A stretch of DNA of 64,000 bases from Arthrobacter sulfonylureivorans (lineage in GTDB: Bacteria; Actinomycetota; Actinomycetes; Actinomycetales; Micrococcaceae): assembly GCA_004000035.1 (NCBI GenBank), contig RJAE01000004.1, positions 244,886-308,885 on the forward strand, given 5' to 3'. A program made the translations under genes and the position numbers. Shown piece by piece: positions 1 through 8,950 of this stretch. The notes under the pieces were generated by a model. It searched no databases and was not told the origin of the DNA. It saw nothing but the letters and a program-made list of their open reading frames with translations. Numbering within the stretch: position 1 is the stretch's first letter; each line of letters starts with the position of its first letter.

Positions 1-2288
1 GCCGGTTCGGCTTCCTCGTTGCCCAGCAGTCGGCGGAATTCGTCCGCCTTGGCTAGCCCGCATCCGGTAAAGACATCAAAGGTCCGCAGGACTTGCTCAT
101 GGAAGACAGTCACGCCGTGGGTTTCCTTCAAAACCGGGATCAGGTCCGGATGAGGGAACCGCTCCGGAGCCCAGCCGTGGCGCTGCTCCAGGAACGGGCG
201 GACCATGTCAGATTGCATGGGGCCGGGCCGGAACAGCGAAATATCGATGATCAGGTCGTTGAAGTCCCGCGGCGCCATCTTGCCCACTAGTTCACGCTGA
301 CCCGGGGATTCAATCTGGAAGCACCCCAGAGTGTGGGTGCTGCGGATCAGCTCGTAGGTCGGTTCATCGTCCAGTGGGACCTGTTCCAGGTTGATTGTCC
401 CGTTCGCGGCGATGTAGCTAGGCCCTTCCCCGTCCTCGCCCACCGGGTGCTTTCCGGCTGCTGTCACCGCTTCCTTGTTTGGATGGATGCGGGCGATTTC
501 GGCGAGCGCGTAAGCCATCGAGCTCTGCATCCGTACACCCAGCACGTCCAGCTTGAGCATGCCCATCGGATCCATATCGTGTTTGTCAAACTGGCTCATC
601 GGCAGTCCCAGTCCGCTGGGCTGGGTGGGGGTACGGTCCAGCAACGAGGTGTCGCCCAGGATCACCCCGCAAGGATGCATGGAGATATGCCGGGGCAGCC
701 GGTCCAGCCGTTCGGTCAGGTCCACCAGCAGATCCAGTTGCTGGTTCTGCTCCACCTGGGCCGAGAATGCGCGCAGTTCCGGCTTCTCTGCCATCGCTTC
801 ACGGAATTTGCGCGCGGAGAACCGCCAGAGCTGTTTGGCGATACCGGAGATCTCATCCTCCGGCAGGCCAAGTGCTAGGCCGGCGTCGCGGACCGCGCCG
901 CGGGCGCGGTAGCCGTTCTGCATGCTCATCAGAGTGACCCGTTCGCTGCCGAATCGGTCGAAGATCTTCTGGTAGACGTTGTGCCGCTCTGCGCTTTCCA
1001 CGTCAATGTCTATGTCCGGCAGGGTGGAGCGGTCCTGGGAGAGGAAACGTTCGAAGATCAGCCCGTGGGCCAGCGGGTTTACGTGGCTGATGTAGAGCAG
1101 ATAGTTCACCAGGCTGGAGGCGCCGGAGCCTCGGGCAGAAGCCCGGACGCCCATGCCGGTAATCATTCGCGATACTTCGGCAACTGTCAGGAAGTAGGAG
1201 GCGAAGCCCAGCCGGGAGATGATGCCCAGCTCATGTGCCAACCGGTCCCGTAACTCCTGTTCTGCCCGTCCGGATATTCCGCCAAACCGTTCGGCGATGC
1301 CGGTTTCACAGCGCTGCAGCAACTCGGTCAGTGGTTCCCCGTCGATTCCGATGACCGTGGCTTCCGGGACCACGGGATGTTTGAAGCCCATATCCTGGTA
1401 AGGGTCCATCCGGCACCGGTCCGCCACGGCTTCCGTCATGGACAGCAAGCGGTGCACGTCCCGGCTTCCGCCACCGGCTGCCTGAACGATTTCCCGGGCC
1501 AGTGCCTGCATCTGGGCAGGGGCTTTCAGCCAGCCCTGTGCACTGGGCTGCAGGTCAGGCAGTTTGGACAGGGCCGTTAAAGCCCTAGCCGAGTCCAGCA
1601 CATCTGCGGTGGCGGCTCCGTCCTCTTCGCAGTAGCGCACCGCGTTGGTCAGCACTGCTGGAATCTTCAGCTCCCCGGCAAGGTTGAGCATGCGCACAGC
1701 ATGGGCGGTGCTCAGGTTCTCGCCGGGGGCACTGAGGTGGGAAACGATCTCCATTGCCAACGATCCGACCGGCAGCACGGTGCACCAGTGTCCGGCCAGC
1801 CGCCGTGCTTCGGCATAGCTGCGGCGGCGCAGCGCCTGCCCGAGCTCGGACATTGGCCCCAACAGCACCGTGAGGGCAGGTCCGCCGTCCGGAGTACCGA
1901 CATGCCGGGCGAGTTGTTCCAGCGTCACCCCGGGCGTCCGGTGCCTGCTTCCCCGCCCGCTGCCTGCCGTACCGTCATGCGCTGCCGAAATCAGGCGGCA
2001 GAGCGCATGGTAGCCGTTGCCTTGGTTCCCGCCATGCGCCAGCACCACAACACGTCCGGTGTCCCGGCCGCTGTCGTCCTGAACTGCCAGATCCACGCCG
2101 ACTATCGGATCAATCCCCACTGCCAGGCAAGCCTTGATGTGCTTGACCGTTCCGTAAAGTCCATCCCGGTCTGTGCAGGCCAAAGCGTCCGCTCCGAACG
2201 AAGCGGCTGCGCCGGCCAACTCATCAGGCCAGGAGACACCGTAGTGGGCGCTGAACGCCGTGGATACGTGCAGATGGGTAAAGCTCAT
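1..2288 (-). CDS. dnaE2: Error-prone DNA polymerase III alpha subunit DnaE2 (3' end beyond window)
   Basis: C-family polymerase used for damage-tolerant, mutagenic DNA synthesis. The minus strand is open from the ATG at 2288 to the window edge, giving 762 residues; the family is usually about 1,050-1,150, so the C-terminus is missing. The protein starts MSFTHLHVSTAFSAHYG, a PHP-domain opening, and the catalytic PDIDIDVE motif of C-family polymerases lies near residues 422-429. The last residues seen (HEQVLRTFDVFTGCGLA) match the conserved late palm/fingers region. It follows the DUF6504 gene by 91 bp, and a LexA-type box precedes that pair. This arrangement, plus the PHP start, favours DnaE2 over the replicative DnaE1. 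Confidence 0.9.
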   Translation of the reverse strand, partial: MSFTHLHVSTAFSAHYGVSWPDELAGAAASFGADALACTDRDGLYGTVKHIKACLAVGIDPIVGVDLAVQDDSGRDTGRVVVLAHGGNQGNGYHALCRLISAAHDGTAGSGRGSRHRTPGVTLEQLARHVGTPDGGPALTVLLGPMSELGQALRRRSYAEARRLAGHWCTVLPVGSLAMEIVSHLSAPGENLSTAHAVRMLNLAGELKIPAVLTNAVRYCEEDGAATADVLDSARALTALSKLPDLQPSAQGWLKAPAQMQALAREIVQAAGGGSRDVHRLLSMTEAVADRCRMDPYQDMGFKHPVVPEATVIGIDGEPLTELLQRCETGIAERFGGISGRAEQELRDRLAHELGIISRLGFASYFLTVAEVSRMITGMGVRASARGSGASSLVNYLLYISHVNPLAHGLIFERFLSQDRSTLPDIDIDVESAERHNVYQKIFDRFGSERVTLMSMQNGYRARGAVRDAGLALGLPEDEISGIAKQLWRFSARKFREAMAEKPELRAFSAQVEQNQQLDLLVDLTERLDRLPRHISMHPCGVILGDTSLLDRTPTQPSGLGLPMSQFDKHDMDPMGMLKLDVLGVRMQSSMAYALAEIARIHPNKEAVTAAGKHPVGEDGEGPSYIAANGTINLEQVPLDDEPTYELIRSTHTLGCFQIESPGQRELVGKMAPRDFNDLIIDISLFRPGPMQSDMVRPFLEQRHGWAPERFPHPDLIPVLKETHGVTVFHEQVLRTFDVFTGCGLAKADEFRRLLGNEEAEP

Positions 2289-2379
2289 AGGTCATTCCAA
2301 ACGCCTTATTCAAGGCACGGGATCGTTATCCGGCAGGCTGCCGCGAAAACCGAGGCGGATAAATACTGCGTGCCTGCGC

Positions 2380-2694
2380 TCAGGCGCTCAGTTCCCGGAC
2401 GGCATCATGGACACGGATCAGTCGCCAGCGATCGGCATCCACCTGATGGGAAAGATCCAAGGTGCGGATCTGGGACCTGCCGTTCAGCCGTGCCTGCACG
2501 CGCCAGATTTCGTGGTCCACCAACCCGGCCCCCCTGCCCCGCTCTGCCCGCAGCTCTTCCGCCCACCATTTGCGGCGTTCATACCAACGCACAGGTTCTG
2601 CGACGATCCGGTAGCTCCTGCCCTGCCACCGCAGCCGCAGCGGCTGTCCGGCAGGGGAACAAATAACTTCGACAGCTTCACTGAAAACACCCAT
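2380..2694 (-). CDS. DUF6504 family protein linked to DnaE2
   Basis: Small protein (104 residues) of the DUF6504 type found beside actinobacterial imuB/dnaE2 genes; its biochemical role is not established. Visible features are an arginine/tryptophan-rich core (RWYERRKWWAEELR) and the segment VDHEIWRVQARLNG. I chose the second Met (MGVFSEAVEV) because AGGTGA lies 7 nt upstream; the ATG 18 bp earlier lacks such a site. It is first in the SOS unit: a LexA-like palindrome lies about 95 bp upstream and dnaE2 follows by 91 bp. A Y-family imuB would be expected next to it but is not in the window. Confidence 0.8.
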   Translation of the reverse strand: MGVFSEAVEVICSPAGQPLRLRWQGRSYRIVAEPVRWYERRKWWAEELRAERGRGAGLVDHEIWRVQARLNGRSQIRTLDLSHQVDADRWRLIRVHDAVRELSA

Positions 2695-2789
2695 GTTCCA
2701 GTCACCTTTCATCTGGACAACGGGTCAGAGTCCGCAGCACGCGCCCCTGCACCAACACGCCTGCCGAAGAACTTGACCCTCTTATTCTA

Positions 2790-2807
2790 TTCGAATATGT
2801 GTTCGAA
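2790..2807. promoter_or_regulatory. LexA (SOS) box upstream of DUF6504-dnaE2
   Basis: The sequence TTCGAATATGTGTTCGAA is an 18-bp near-perfect palindrome. On the minus strand it reads CGAACACATATTCG, one base away from the actinobacterial LexA consensus CGAAC-N4-GTTCG. It lies 96 bp upstream of the DUF6504 start, in the position expected for SOS control of the DUF6504-dnaE2 unit. Confidence 0.8.
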
Positions 2808-2864
2808 TCCAAGGTCAAGCGTAGGGACGGGCACTGACAAAATCAGGGTGAGTAGTGAGGACGC

Positions 2865-3397
2865 CTAAGCCTGCAACAATTGCCTGGCTTGCCGCAGCTC
2901 TGGCCCGCATGCCACACGATCTTCCTCGGGGATATCCAGCAGCTCCATGATTTCCACCGGCCGGCGAGCGCTGTCCGGATCCCCCAGCCGGACGTGGAGT
3001 TCGGCAAGGCACGCGAGCGCTTCGACCTGGACGGGTACGGCTGCCTGCCGCAGGTTGCTTGTGACCGCTCCGGCCAGAATCTTCACCGCCTTGTGCCGTA
3101 TCGCCATGGGAGTCGGCCAGTACAACCGCGTTGGCCACGGCCGCGGCCAGCTTTCCCGCTGCGGGCCCGACCGTTGTTTCCGCTCCAAGACCGGAGGCGC
3201 TGTCCCGCATGACCCGGATCCAGTTACCTGCCGGGTCGACCAGCGAAAATCCGCTCAGTCCACATACTTGCGCCGTCGCGGCCGGGTAATCCGGGAAAGC
3301 CGACCATCGGCAGTTTTCCGTAGCCAGCCCTCAACCCGGCGGCGCCGGCGTCGAAGAGCCGCACGGCAGCAGCGGAACGGTCCGCGACCCCATTGGC
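2865..3397 (-). pseudogene. VOC/bleomycin-resistance-like protein with helical C-terminal tail, decayed
   Basis: Pieces of one protein appear in order but in different frames: LFDAGAAGLRAGYGKLPMVG, then RITRPRRRKYV, then GLSGFSLVDPAGNWIRV and AAGKLAAAVANAVVLADS, then HKAVKILAGAV and VQVEALACLAELHVRLGD up to a TAG at 2865. GFSLVDPAGNWIRV is the typical last strand of a glyoxalase/VOC domain, and the tail resembles the TPR-like extension of actinobacterial VOC proteins. The first 80-90 residues of the domain are missing: the remnant begins directly behind the stop of the SRPBCC gene. At least three frame changes are needed; two are explained by loss of one C or one G from short runs. Confidence 0.75.
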
Positions 3398-3829
3398 CTA
3401 GCCTTGCTCGGCCAGATCCTTCACATCGCCCACCAGCTTGTCCCACATCAACTTGGAGTGCTCCGCCGCTTCGGCATTGGCATTGTTGTCCTGCGACAGC
3501 GTGAACTCGGTGCCGCCGGGAACCTCCTGCAGCGTCCAGATCAGGCGGTGGTAGTTCTCCGGCACGTCCTCCTGTCCGGTCAGCGGGCTGAAGTGAGTGA
3601 CGACCAGCCGCCTTCCCGGTTCGAACTCCAGCACCTGGCCCTTGTCTTCGTAGGCCTTGCCTTCCCATTCACCCCGCCAGCGGATGGGCCCGCCGATGCT
3701 CCAGTCGGTGTGCACCTCGGTACCGAACATGAACCCCTTGATCGCTTCGGGGTCGGTAATCACCGCCCAGACACGATCAGGCGGTGCCGCGATGGTCGCC
3801 GTCGAACTGGCGACAAACTTTCCCGTCAT
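3398..3829 (-). CDS. SRPBCC (AHSA1/START-like) domain protein
   Basis: About 143 residues from MTGKFVASSTATIAAPPDRVWAVITD, the classic first strand and helix of the SRPBCC helix-grip fold, a hydrophobic ligand-binding cavity used by AHSA1-like and lipid-binding proteins. The mid-region GGPIRWRGEWEGKAYEDKGQ and the C-terminal helix (HSKLMWDKLVGDVKDLAEQG) fit AHSA1-type proteins. The ligand cannot be told from sequence. The start at 3829 is chosen because GGAGGAAC lies just upstream; a longer frame begins 36 bp earlier without a good site. The broken VOC gene lies directly downstream, and the two may once have been an operon. Confidence 0.8.
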   Translation of the reverse strand: MTGKFVASSTATIAAPPDRVWAVITDPEAIKGFMFGTEVHTDWSIGGPIRWRGEWEGKAYEDKGQVLEFEPGRRLVVTHFSPLTGQEDVPENYHRLIWTLQEVPGGTEFTLSQDNNANAEAAEHSKLMWDKLVGDVKDLAEQG

Positions 3830-4120
3830 GAGTTCCTCCCCCGCAGACACCCTCAAACCCCACATACACCCTCACAGCGGCTGGGTCCCGCTACTTCCCT
3901 AGCTTCCAGCAGCCAGGGCCGGCGCACAATAAGTCCGGCGGAATTGTTGCGGGCGGCCGCCGACAAACCGGACCTGGGTGAAGCTGACAGCCGGCGGGCG
4001 AGAGCGCTCGGGAAAGGGAGATGCCAGGCTGAAACGAACTTGAGGGCCGGGAGGAGCACTCAGGCAAACAGCGAGAGGATGGCCGTCGTGAATCACTTCT
4101 GCGAACGGCCGAGCCAGCAC
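3830..4120. other. Gap of about 290 bp between SRPBCC and SRAP genes
   Basis: No convincing gene. Several short open frames exist on both strands but none has family-like composition or a ribosome-binding site. It presumably holds the SRPBCC promoter (minus strand) and the end region of the SRAP gene. Confidence 0.5.
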
Positions 4121-4828
4121 TCATGCTGCCTCGTCGATGAGATCGGGCCCGTTATTGCGCACGTTGTTGACCTTGGAACTGACCCGCCGCGGAACAAGAT
4201 GTGGTTCGGGCATGGCATCCAGCAGCTGTTGAACATCGGCCTCGGATGTTGTTTCCGGATCCAGCCAGTCTGAATAAAGGTCAGTCGGGACGATCAGCGG
4301 TGTTCTGTCATGGATGTGCCCGAGCGAATCGGAAGCTTGGGTGGTGATGATGGTGCAGGTCCGCAGCCACTTCTCCGGATGATCTTCCGGCAAGGCTGGA
4401 TCCGGCCAATTCTCGAAGAGAGCCGCGAAGGCCAACATCTCTTCGCGTTCGCCGTGCAGATAGGTCGGTATTTTGCCGTCCGGGGTCTTTTGCCATTCAA
4501 AGTACCCATCGGCAACGAGCAACCCGCGCTTTTTTGCCGCCGCCTTTCGGAACGAGGGTTTTTCCGTGACGGTCTCCATCCGTGCGTTGATCAGTCGCGC
4601 GCCGGAGCGAGGATCCTTGGCCCACGGGGGCACGAGGCCCCACCGAGCCATGATGAGTTTCCTGGATACTCCATCGCCGTCGGGGCCCCTGCGGTCGATG
4701 ATCAGGGGGACTTCGTCAGTCGGTGCAACGTTGTACGAAGGCTGGATCTCTTCAACATAGGACTCATCGACGTCGAACGAAGCCACAAGATCCCCGGCGC
4801 TCCGCGCCATGACGTATCTGCCACACAT
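4121..4828 (-). CDS. SOS response-associated peptidase, SRAP family (YedK/HMCES-like)
   Basis: SRAP proteins crosslink to abasic sites in single-stranded DNA through Cys2 and so protect replication forks. The protein starts MCGRYVM, so after Met removal the catalytic Cys is N-terminal. The other conserved elements are present: NVAPTDEVPLI, RWGLVPPWAKD, NARMETVTEKPSF, GYFEWQK with the catalytic Glu, and IHDRTPLIV with the His. The 235-residue length is normal. The start at 4828 is fixed by the Cys2 requirement; the frame runs 40 codons further upstream without coding character. It lies close to the SOS polymerase unit, but I saw no LexA box directly upstream. Confidence 0.92.
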   Translation of the reverse strand: MCGRYVMARSAGDLVASFDVDESYVEEIQPSYNVAPTDEVPLIIDRRGPDGDGVSRKLIMARWGLVPPWAKDPRSGARLINARMETVTEKPSFRKAAAKKRGLLVADGYFEWQKTPDGKIPTYLHGEREEMLAFAALFENWPDPALPEDHPEKWLRTCTIITTQASDSLGHIHDRTPLIVPTDLYSDWLDPETTSEADVQQLLDAMPEPHLVPRRVSSKVNNVRNNGPDLIDEAA

Positions 4829-5034
4829 GCCTCCATTATGGTCCAGTACCGCGGATCCGGACGGCGCAGGACAGGCATAGTTCCCGGCTTTTCGGGGCGT
4901 CCTGGGATCTCCCAGTGGGCCGCGACGAAGGCCACGAGTCGGAACCATCCGCGGCCACGCTTAGCGCCGGGGAATGACCACGGCCGGCACCGCGTTGACA
5001 TGTACACAAAGCTTTCACACCAGAAGGAGCCACC

Positions 5035-5292
5035 TTGGATTACACACCTGCTGCCGGAACCGTCACCATGTTCTCCACCACCTGGTGCGGGTACTGCCGT
5101 CGCCTGAAGACCCAGTTCGATGCGCAGGGCATCGGCTACACCGAGATCAACATCGAAGAGGTCCCGGGCACCGCCGAACTGGTCGAGAAGCTCAACGACG
5201 GAAACCAGACGGTTCCTACCCTGCTCTTCCCGGATGGCAGCAGCGCCACGAACCCGCCGCTCTCATTGGTCAAGGAGCGCCTGGGCGTCTAG
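5035..5292 (+). CDS. mrx1: Mycoredoxin / glutaredoxin-like protein
   Basis: Glutaredoxin-fold oxidoreductase of 85 residues that, in actinobacteria, reduces mycothiol mixed disulfides. The N-terminal TMFSTTWCGYCRRLK carries the CxxC motif (CGYC) of mycoredoxin-1, and the cis-Pro loop (QTVPTLLF) and the GG-like segment follow. Translation most likely begins at TTG 5035, with AGAAGGAGC just upstream; the nearby ATG at 5000 is out of frame. It stands alone, followed by a strong hairpin terminator, and precedes the mycothiol-dependent formaldehyde dehydrogenase gene, so thiol metabolism is a local theme. Confidence 0.88.
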   Translation: MDYTPAAGTVTMFSTTWCGYCRRLKTQFDAQGIGYTEINIEEVPGTAELVEKLNDGNQTVPTLLFPDGSSATNPPLSLVKERLGV

Positions 5293-5335
5293 CAGCCGCA
5301 GGCTCCGCCGCCGGAATTCGAACCGCAGGCATCAA

Positions 5336-5388
5336 GGGCGCCACAGTTTTCATAACATTCGTTTTGGAAATTGTGGCGCCCCTGTTTT
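5336..5388 (+). terminator. Terminator after mycoredoxin
   Basis: Inverted repeat GGGCGCCACA (5336-5345) / TGTGGCGCCC (5372-5381) with a 26-nt loop, followed by CTGTTTTCTT. It ends the mycoredoxin transcript and separates it from the dehydrogenase gene downstream. Confidence 0.65.
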
Positions 5389-5456
5389 CTTCCTAGGATG
5401 GGCAGGGTGGCCGACGACGGCCCCGCCAGACTTCGCTAGGAAGGAATCACTCCCGC

Positions 5457-6545
5457 ATGGTTCACAAGGTACGGGCAGTAGTGGCCCTGGAAAAGAATGC
5501 GCCGGTCTCCATCGAAACTATCCTGGTGCCGGACCCGGGTCCGGGCGAGGCGCTGGTGGACATCCTCACCTGCGGCGTCTGCCATACGGACCTGCACTAC
5601 AAGCAGGGCGGGATCAACGACGACTTCCCGTTCCTGCTCGGCCACGAAGCCACCGGCGTGGTCAACGCCGTCGGCCCGGACGTGACCAACCTGGTCCCCG
5701 GCGACCGCGTGATCCTGAACTGGCGCGCCGTCTGCGGCGAATGCCGGGCCTGCCAGCGCGGCCAGGCACAGTACTGCTTCAACACCCACAACGCCACGCA
5801 GAAGATGACGCTGGAGGACGGCACCGAGCTCTCCCCGGCGCTGGGCATCGGCGCCTTTGCCGAAAAGACCCTGGTGGCCGCCGGCCAGTGCACCAAGGTG
5901 GACGACGACGTCGATCCGGCCGCGGTGGGCCTGCTCGGCTGCGGTGTCATGGCCGGCATTGGCGCGGCCATCAACACCGGTGAGGTCAAGCGCGGCGAAT
6001 CCGTCGCCGTGATTGGCTGCGGCGGTGTTGGCATCGCCGCCATCGCCGGAGCCAAACTGGCCGGAGCCACCACGATCATCGCGGTAGATATCGACGACAA
6101 CAAGGTGGAACTGGCCAAGTCCCTTGGCGCCACGCACGGCATCAACTCCAAGGAGCAGGACCCGGTGGAGGCCATCCGGGCGCTGACCGGTGGCAACGGC
6201 GCCGACGTCGTGATTGAAGCCGTGGGCCGCCCGGAAACCTACAAGCAGGCGTTCTACGCCCGCGACCTGGCCGGCCGCGTGGTGCTGGTGGGCGTCCCGA
6301 CGCCGGACATGAAGCTCGAACTGCCGCTGCTGGATGTGTTCGGCCGCGGCGGATCGCTGAAGTCCTCCTGGTACGGCGATTGCCTGCCTTCCCGCGACTT
6401 CCCCATGCTGGTCAGCCACTACAAGCAGGGCAACCTGGACCTGGACGCCTTCGTCACCGAGCGGATCACGCTGGATGACGTGGAGGCCGCCTTCGACAAG
6501 ATGCACGAAGGCAAGGTCCTGCGTTCGGTGGTGGAGGTCGCATGA
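5457..6545 (+). CDS. mscR: S-(hydroxymethyl)mycothiol dehydrogenase
   Basis: Zinc-dependent medium-chain dehydrogenase of 362 residues that oxidises the formaldehyde-mycothiol adduct (and reduces S-nitrosomycothiol in characterised homologues). The catalytic zinc site is [14 protein letters not shown] with GHEATG; the structural zinc site is [15 protein letters not shown]; the Rossmann motif [13 protein letters not shown] is near residue 180. The segment [31 protein letters not shown] is typical of the mycothiol class. The ATG at 5457 follows AAGGAA. Its stop overlaps the start of the downstream MBL-fold hydrolase, as in the mycobacterial pair, so the two form one formaldehyde-detoxification operon. 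Confidence 0.92.
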   Translation: MVHKVRAVVALEKNAPVSIETILVPDPGPGEALVDILTCGVCHTDLHYKQGGINDDFPFLLGHEATGVVNAVGPDVTNLVPGDRVILNWRAVCGECRACQRGQAQYCFNTHNATQKMTLEDGTELSPALGIGAFAEKTLVAAGQCTKVDDDVDPAAVGLLGCGVMAGIGAAINTGEVKRGESVAVIGCGGVGIAAIAGAKLAGATTIIAVDIDDNKVELAKSLGATHGINSKEQDPVEAIRALTGGNGADVVIEAVGRPETYKQAFYARDLAGRVVLVGVPTPDMKLELPLLDVFGRGGSLKSSWYGDCLPSRDFPMLVSHYKQGNLDLDAFVTERITLDDVEAAFDKMHEGKVLRSVVEVA

Positions 6546-7171
6546 GCGCCTCGATCGAAAACCTGGTCACTTCCGGCACTTTCTCGTTGGACGGCGGCAC
6601 CTGGGACGTGGACAACAACGTCTGGATTGTCGGTGACGACGCGGAGGTGTTCGTCATCGACCCGGCCCACGACCCGCAGGCCATCGCCACCGCGGTCGGT
6701 TCCCGGACCGTGAAGGCCATTCTGCTGACCCACGGCCACGACGACCACATCCGCGCCGTGGGCGAATTCCGGGACTTGGTGAAGGCACCGGTCTACCTGC
6801 ACGACGCCGACCGGATGCTCTGGGACACGGTCTTCCCGGACAGCACGCCGGACCACTCGATCAAGGACGGCGACACGTTCGAGGTCGCGGGGGCGCAGCT
6901 GAAGGCCATCCACACCCCGGGCCACTCCCCCGGCTCGGTCTGCTTCCATCTCGAGTCTGAGGGCGTGCTGTTCAGCGGCGACACGCTGTTCAATGGCGGC
7001 CCCGGCGCCACCGGCCGCAGCTACTCCAGCTTCGAGACGATCATCGAGTCGATCAAGGACAGGCTGCTGACGCTGCCGGCCGAGACCACGGTGAACACCG
7101 GCCACGGCGATGCCACCAGCATCGGCGCCGAGGCACCGCAACTGGACGAATGGATTGCCCGCGGGCACTGA
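6542..7171 (+). CDS. MBL-fold hydrolase paired with mycothiol formaldehyde dehydrogenase
   Basis: Metallo-beta-lactamase-fold protein of 209 residues with the dinuclear metal motif HGHDDH (in [15 protein letters not shown]), a second His in [12 protein letters not shown] and the metal-bridging Asp in FSGDTLF. It overlaps the dehydrogenase by 4 nt (ATGA), which implies translational coupling. By context it probably hydrolyses S-formylmycothiol, releasing formate and regenerating mycothiol. That role is an inference; the family also includes glyoxalase-II-like enzymes. Confidence 0.85.
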   Translation: MSASIENLVTSGTFSLDGGTWDVDNNVWIVGDDAEVFVIDPAHDPQAIATAVGSRTVKAILLTHGHDDHIRAVGEFRDLVKAPVYLHDADRMLWDTVFPDSTPDHSIKDGDTFEVAGAQLKAIHTPGHSPGSVCFHLESEGVLFSGDTLFNGGPGATGRSYSSFETIIESIKDRLLTLPAETTVNTGHGDATSIGAEAPQLDEWIARGH

Positions 7172-7196
7172 GTACGCCCCTATCCAACTCCCTTGA

Positions 7197-7240
7197 CACC
7201 GCCCGCGCTCAACCGGATTTCGGCCTGAGCACGGGCGGTG
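7197..7240. terminator. Bidirectional hairpin between convergent genes
   Basis: Inverted repeat with arms CACCGCCCG-CGCTCA and TGAGC-A-CGGGCGGTG around a loop of about 14 nt. It sits where the MBL hydrolase (plus) and the DUF4262 gene (minus) converge and overlaps the last codons of the latter, so it can serve both transcripts. Confidence 0.6.
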
Positions 7241-7688
7241 TTCCGTGTAGGGGCTGGGTCAGTACGTCCGGGACGTCCTGCTGCCATGGAAACAGCCCTT
7301 CCTCGTCGGCCCAGATGGCCTGCAGGCCGCGTAGCCGGCCCTTGTAAATATCTGCCGCGACCAGGAGCACATCCTCCGGCCGCTCAATCCGGGCCATCGC
7401 CACCTTCCGCGGCCGCAACGGTACTTCCATCCCGGCAACCAGGGTGCGGCCATGGTGGAGCACGCGGTGCGCCAAGAGGCTGAGAATGGCGTGGGTTTCC
7501 GCCAAGGTCCGTCCGGTAAGCAGTATTTCGGGATGCTGCACCTGGGTCAGCCCGATGGTGTAGCCAAAAGCGGTGTTGTCGGTATCCCCCTCGACAATCA
7601 TGCATTGCCAGCCGTACTTGTCGATGGTTCGGAGCGTCTTCTCCCTGGCCTCCCGCTGGGTCATGCCGTTGCAGATATCGCACACCAT
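7209..7688 (-). CDS. DUF4262 domain-containing protein
   Basis: Protein of 159 residues in the DUF4262 family, whose activity is unknown. Family marks are the early segment TLRTIDKYGWQCMIVEGD, AFGYTIGLTQVQHPEILLTG and the C-terminal AIWADEEGLFPWQQD. The N-terminus (MVCDICNGM) has a CxxC pair that may bind metal. It is transcribed alone, converging on the MBL hydrolase gene; tandem DnaA-box-like repeats lie about 80-105 bp upstream of its start. Confidence 0.8.
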   Translation of the reverse strand: MVCDICNGMTQREAREKTLRTIDKYGWQCMIVEGDTDNTAFGYTIGLTQVQHPEILLTGRTLAETHAILSLLAHRVLHHGRTLVAGMEVPLRPRKVAMARIERPEDVLLVAADIYKGRLRGLQAIWADEEGLFPWQQDVPDVLTQPLHGTPPVLRPKSG

Positions 7689-7763
7689 GGGCTCCTCTTG
7701 CCGACTGATCGGATTGTCCAGCCAGTCTGCATCCGCGTCCGCTGCAACGGCACCGGCGAATCC

Positions 7764-7793
7764 GCCGATGTGGATAAGGCCGATGTGGATAAG
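7764..7793. repeat. Tandem 15-bp repeat carrying two perfect DnaA boxes
   Basis: The unit GCCGATGTGGATAAG occurs twice head to tail. Each copy contains TGTGGATAA (7769-7777 and 7784-7792), the exact complement of the classic DnaA box TTATCCACA. The repeat lies between the moaA stop and the DUF4262 start, outside any gene. Confidence 0.7.
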
Positions 7794-7799
7794 TGGGCC

Positions 7800-8909
7800 C
7801 TAGCCGCCGATATAGTGCATCTCCACTTTCCGCCCCGGCCAGCCGGCCGCAGGCGGAGCACCAGTCCCGGCCGGAGCGCTGCCGGAACGGGGATCAACGC
7901 CCGCGGTCTCGGCGCTGCGCAGCTCCGAATAACGGTCCGACCGGCGGCGCCACACGCCGGCGAGCACGCCGGCCAGTTCGTCATCGTCAGCGCCACCGCG
8001 CAGCAGAGCCCGCAGGTCGGTGCCGGTGGTGCCGAACAGGCAGGTGAACAGCTTCCCATCGGTGCTCAACCGGGCCCGGGTGCAGCCGTGGCAGAACGCC
8101 TGAGTGACACTGGAAATCATCCCGATCTCGCCGCCGCCGTCGCGGTACCGGAAGCGCGTCGCGGTCTCGCCGGCGTAGCGGGGAGCCAGCGGTTCCAGCG
8201 GGAGTTCGGCATCGATCCGGCGCACCACGTCCGCGGAGGGGACCACCTGCTCCAGGTTCCAGCCGTTGGTGGAGCCGACATCCATGTATTCGATGAACCG
8301 CACAATGTGCCCCGTATTGCGGAAGTGGCGCGCCATCGCGAGGATGCCGCCGTCGTTCATTCCGCGCTTGACCACCATGTTCACCTTGACCGGGCCAAGC
8401 CCGACGGCGGCCGCGGCCTCGATTGCCTCCAGCACCGTGGCCACGGGGTAGTCGACGTCGTTCATCCGGCGGAAGGTGGCGTCATCGACGGAGTCAAGAG
8501 AGACCGTTACCCTGGACAGCCCGGCCGCTTTGAGTGCCCCCGCCTTGCGGGCCAGCACCGAACCGTTCGTGGTCATCGCCAGGTCCAGCGGGAGGCCGTC
8601 GGGTGTGCGCAGCTCGGCGAGCCCGGCCACCAGATTTTCGATCCCCCGCCGCAGCAGCGGTTCGCCGCCGGTCAACCGGATCTTTTCCGCGCCCTGGGCG
8701 GCCGCTATCCGGGCCACCCGGGTGATCTCTTCGAAGCTGAGCAGCTGGTCTTTCGGCAGGAAAACGAAATCGCGCCCGAAGATTTCCTTGGGCATGCAGT
8801 AGACGCAGCGGAAGTTGCACCGGTCGGTCACGGAGATCCGCAGATCCCGCAGTGGCCGGCCCAGTGTGTCGTCCAGAGTGTGCGGACCGTGCTGCGCTGG
8901 CCCGTCCAT
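7800..8909 (-). CDS. moaA: GTP 3',8-cyclase MoaA (molybdenum cofactor biosynthesis)
   Basis: Radical-SAM enzyme of 369 residues that converts GTP to 3',8-cyclo-dihydro-GTP, the first step of molybdopterin synthesis. The N-terminal cluster motif [10 protein letters not shown] (CxxxCxxC) follows LRISVTDR; the SAM-binding [12 protein letters not shown] comes next. The second [4Fe-4S] site near the C-terminus shows [27 protein letters not shown], and the chain ends HYIGG with the functional Gly-Gly tail. No other moa gene is next to it here; a lipoate-ligase-like gene lies 41 bp upstream on the same strand. Confidence 0.95.
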   Translation of the reverse strand: MDGPAQHGPHTLDDTLGRPLRDLRISVTDRCNFRCVYCMPKEIFGRDFVFLPKDQLLSFEEITRVARIAAAQGAEKIRLTGGEPLLRRGIENLVAGLAELRTPDGLPLDLAMTTNGSVLARKAGALKAAGLSRVTVSLDSVDDATFRRMNDVDYPVATVLEAIEAAAAVGLGPVKVNMVVKRGMNDGGILAMARHFRNTGHIVRFIEYMDVGSTNGWNLEQVVPSADVVRRIDAELPLEPLAPRYAGETATRFRYRDGGGEIGMISSVTQAFCHGCTRARLSTDGKLFTCLFGTTGTDLRALLRGGADDDELAGVLAGVWRRRSDRYSELRSAETAGVDPRSGSAPAGTGAPPAAGWPGRKVEMHYIGG

Positions 8910-8950
8910 GGTGCGCCTCCGCCGTGCCGGGACTTGAAGTCCCTTCCAGA

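Noticed and set aside
1701-2666. 321-codon plus-strand frame opposite dnaE2
   Set aside because: The minus strand encodes a continuous DnaE2 with PHP and PDIDIDVE motifs; the plus frame is Arg/Ala/Pro-rich noise.
5436-6506. 356-codon minus-strand frame opposite the mycothiol dehydrogenase
   Set aside because: Shadow of a clear zinc dehydrogenase gene; composition is rich in His, Gln and Val without any motif.
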